Origin: Acidobacteriaceae bacterium
GTDB lineage: Bacteria > Acidobacteriota > Terriglobia > Terriglobales > Acidobacteriaceae
Direction: 5' to 3'
Length of the DNA: 6,705 nucleotides
Assembly: GCA_003168235.1 (NCBI GenBank)
Contig: PMSZ01000122.1
Location: forward strand, 3,998 to 10,702
Numbering within the stretch: the first letter of the stretch is position 1; each line of letters starts with the position of its first letter. Below the pieces are notes generated by a model. That model searched no databases. It worked only from the letters and a program-made list of their open reading frames with translations, and was not told the DNA's origin. This document shows, one piece after another, positions 5,544 through 6,705 of this stretch. The translations under genes were made by a program, and so were the position numbers.

Positions 5544-5633
5544 ATTTTGTAATTTTGCAATCGGGTAATTTGGTAATCGGACGAGCCCTTAGGTTTCAAA
5601 TTGCAAAATTACCCGATTACCAAGTTACAAAAT
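5544..5633. repeat. AT-rich inverted repeat built from TAATcGGGTAATTT units
   Basis: The left arm (5544-5580) and right arm (5601-5633) are imperfect inverted copies around a 20-base loop. ATTTTGTAA pairs with TTACAAAAT. TAATTTTGCAA (5550-5560) pairs with TTGCAAAATTA (5601-5611). Each arm also contains AATCGGGTAATT or its complement, so several pairings are possible. The block is much richer in A and T than its surroundings and fills the ATPase-permease gap. It may form a hairpin in the transcript or be a copy of a dispersed intergenic repeat. Confidence 0.7.
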
Positions 5634-5658
5634 CGTCATATTGCACGCTACGATCTTC

Positions 5659-6426
5659 CTAGTCCGCAGTGCTGGTCATACGAAAATAAAGATCGCGCAG
5701 AGTGTCGGCGCTTTCGCCAGGGCTTACGGGCCGATCTGCCAGCAACGCGCCGCGATGCAGCAGGAGCAGGCGATCGGCGACGGCGGCAGCTTCCGCGAAG
5801 TTGTGAGTGGCGATGAGAACGGTGGTCTGCTGTTTTGCCAAGGCGCGGATGGTGGTCCAGAAGCGGGCGGTGGTGCCGGCGTCAAGGCTGCGGGTGGGTT
5901 CATCGAGCAAGAGCACGCTGGGGCGCTTGACGAGAGCGCGCGCGATCCCGAGGCGCTGATACATACCGCTGGAGAACTTCATGACCAGCGTGTCGGCTTG
6001 GTCGACGAGGCCGGTATCGACCAATACTTGCTGGATGCGCTTTGGCCGGTCGCTGCGAGGTACCTCATCGAGTGCGGCAAAAAAGTCGAGATTCTCGAAC
6101 GCGGAAAGCCGAGGGAAGAAAGAACGTTCGGCGGCGACGGCAATGCCGACCTGACGGCGGACTTCTCCAGGATCAAGGCGGGCATCGCTGTGGCCGACAC
6201 GAACGGAGCCGGCGTCAGGCAGGAGCATGGTGGAGATCAGTTTGAGAGCGGTGGTTTTCCCGCTTCCATTGGGGCCCAGCAGCGCCAGGACTTCGGCAGG
6301 GGCGGCGGAGAATGAAACGTCTTTCAAGGCAATAGTTTCGCCGCGACGCTCGCGCCCCAGCCAATTGAACAGAGCGGGACGATGGCGGAAGATTTTGTGG
6401 ACGGATTCAAAGACGATTCGGTCCAT
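5659..6426 (-). CDS. ABC transporter ATP-binding protein
   Basis: This 255-residue cytoplasmic ATPase would power the ABC-2 permease encoded next to it. It has all the nucleotide-binding motifs. The Walker A is GPNGSGKT at 51-58, and the Q-loop region reads AAERSFFPRLSAFENL with Glu100 near the usual Gln position. The signature SSGMYQR is at 152-158, the Walker B VLLLDEP at 171-177, the D-loop SLD at 180-182 and the switch ATH at 206-208. The fold resembles the NodI/DrrA/NatA group. The ATG at 6426 gives the expected length. An extension to 6510 would only translate the CCAGTACCC repeat block. There is no good ribosome binding site upstream. The signature has SSG in place of SGG, a mild deviation. 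Confidence 0.9.
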   Translation of the reverse strand: MDRIVFESVHKIFRHRPALFNWLGRERRGETIALKDVSFSAAPAEVLALLGPNGSGKTTALKLISTMLLPDAGSVRVGHSDARLDPGEVRRQVGIAVAAERSFFPRLSAFENLDFFAALDEVPRSDRPKRIQQVLVDTGLVDQADTLVMKFSSGMYQRLGIARALVKRPSVLLLDEPTRSLDAGTTARFWTTIRALAKQQTTVLIATHNFAEAAAVADRLLLLHRGALLADRPVSPGESADTLRDLYFRMTSTAD

Positions 6427-6431
6427 GAAGG

Positions 6432-6544
6432 TCAGTACCCAGTACCTAGTAACCAGGAACCCAGTACCCAGTAAAGCTACGCTGGGAAGCGGGCAAAAGC
6501 ACTCCGGCATCTTTCGGTCCGTTGATTTTGGGACTGGGTACTGG
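6432..6544. repeat. Degenerate CCAGTACCCAGTA repeat block
   Basis: The block 6432-6473 is made of diverged tandem copies of an AGTACCC unit. CCAGTACCCAGT at 6461-6472 recurs as a perfect inverted copy, ACTGGGTACTGG, at 6533-6544, sixty bases away. The block fills the gap between the DUF507-like gene and the ABC ATPase gene. It could fold into a long-looped hairpin in RNA or be a remnant of a dispersed intergenic repeat. No T-run follows, so it is not a standard intrinsic terminator. Confidence 0.7.
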
Positions 6545-6555
6545 CTACCGGATGC

Positions 6556-6705
6556 TTACACGCCGAGCTTCTTGACTTCCTCGTTGTAGTACTTGCGGTA
6601 GAGGATGTCCCACTCCTGCGAGCCTTCGAGGATGGTGCGCTTCTGGCTTTCGATCTTTTGGCGGGCGGCCTGATCGATTCTCTCTTCGTGATTGAGAAGG
6701 TCTTC
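6556..6705 (-). CDS. C-terminal end of a DUF507-like protein, partial
   Basis: The last 49 codons of a minus-strand gene are visible. They end in TAA at 6558-6556, and the 5' part lies beyond the window. The visible part is charged and helical. Its segments ILEGSQEWDILYRKYYNEE and VKKLGV resemble the C-terminus of DUF507 family proteins as I remember them, a family of unknown function. The open frame is intact to the window edge, and its composition is clearly protein-like. Placement in DUF507 rests on recollection alone. Confidence 0.6.
   Translation of the reverse strand, partial: EDLLNHEERIDQAARQKIESQKRTILEGSQEWDILYRKYYNEEVKKLGV

Noticed and set aside
5540..5599. Permease start at 5599
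   Set aside because: The 20 extra residues are translated intergenic repeat.
1..6705. CRISPR array, tRNA, rRNA, insertion sequence
   Set aside because: No regularly spaced identical repeats, no tRNA-like cloverleaf noticed by eye, no rRNA sequence and no transposase motif on either strand.

Overview
The window looks like chromosomal DNA of a moderately GC-rich Gram-negative-type bacterium. The best guess is the phylum Acidobacteriota. The reasons are the GAF-GGDEF-PilZ protein, the end of a DUF507-like gene, the peptide-maturation cassette, and two kinds of short degenerate intergenic repeat. This assignment is inference from style and recollection; no marker gene is present.

Layout: positions 1-1431 (+ strand) hold the 3' part of a c-di-GMP signalling gene (GAF, GGDEF with an intact inhibitory site, PilZ) whose 5' end lies outside the window. 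Everything else is on the minus strand and is read from high to low coordinates. In that direction it starts with the tail of a DUF507-like gene (6556-6705). A repeat-bearing gap (6427-6555) separates it from an ABC transporter ATPase (5659-6426). An AT-rich inverted-repeat gap (5540-5658) separates that from the ABC-2 permease (4739-5539). A 152-base gap (4587-4738) carrying a possible promoter and operator comes next. A compact cassette then follows: a small precursor-like peptide (ATG at 4586), a signal-peptidase-like S24/S26 peptidase (3833-4405), an HPr-kinase-like P-loop protein (2907-3833), a PqqD-family peptide chaperone (2606-2914) and a radical SAM/SPASM enzyme (1491-2609). The cassette converges on the diguanylate cyclase gene across 59 bases with no clear terminator.

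The cassette reads as a ribosomally synthesised, post-translationally modified peptide (RiPP) pathway. It has a small peptide with a YxxPxF element like the recognition motif bound by PqqD-type domains, a PqqD-type domain, a SPASM radical SAM modifying enzyme, a kinase-like protein, a peptidase and an adjacent exporter. The asparagine synthetase and transglutaminase-like protease of lasso peptide clusters are absent, as are the PQQ genes, so the product class is open.

The precursor frame passes through a run of six A's at 4413-4418. A -1 shift there ends the peptide after Lys-Lys-Thr-Ser at a TGA that overlaps the ATG of the peptidase gene (TGATG). Without the shift the frame runs on for 57 poor-looking codons inside the peptidase gene. 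All the remaining junctions of the cassette overlap as well (TAGTG, ATGCCTGA, ATGA), so the five genes appear to be translationally coupled.
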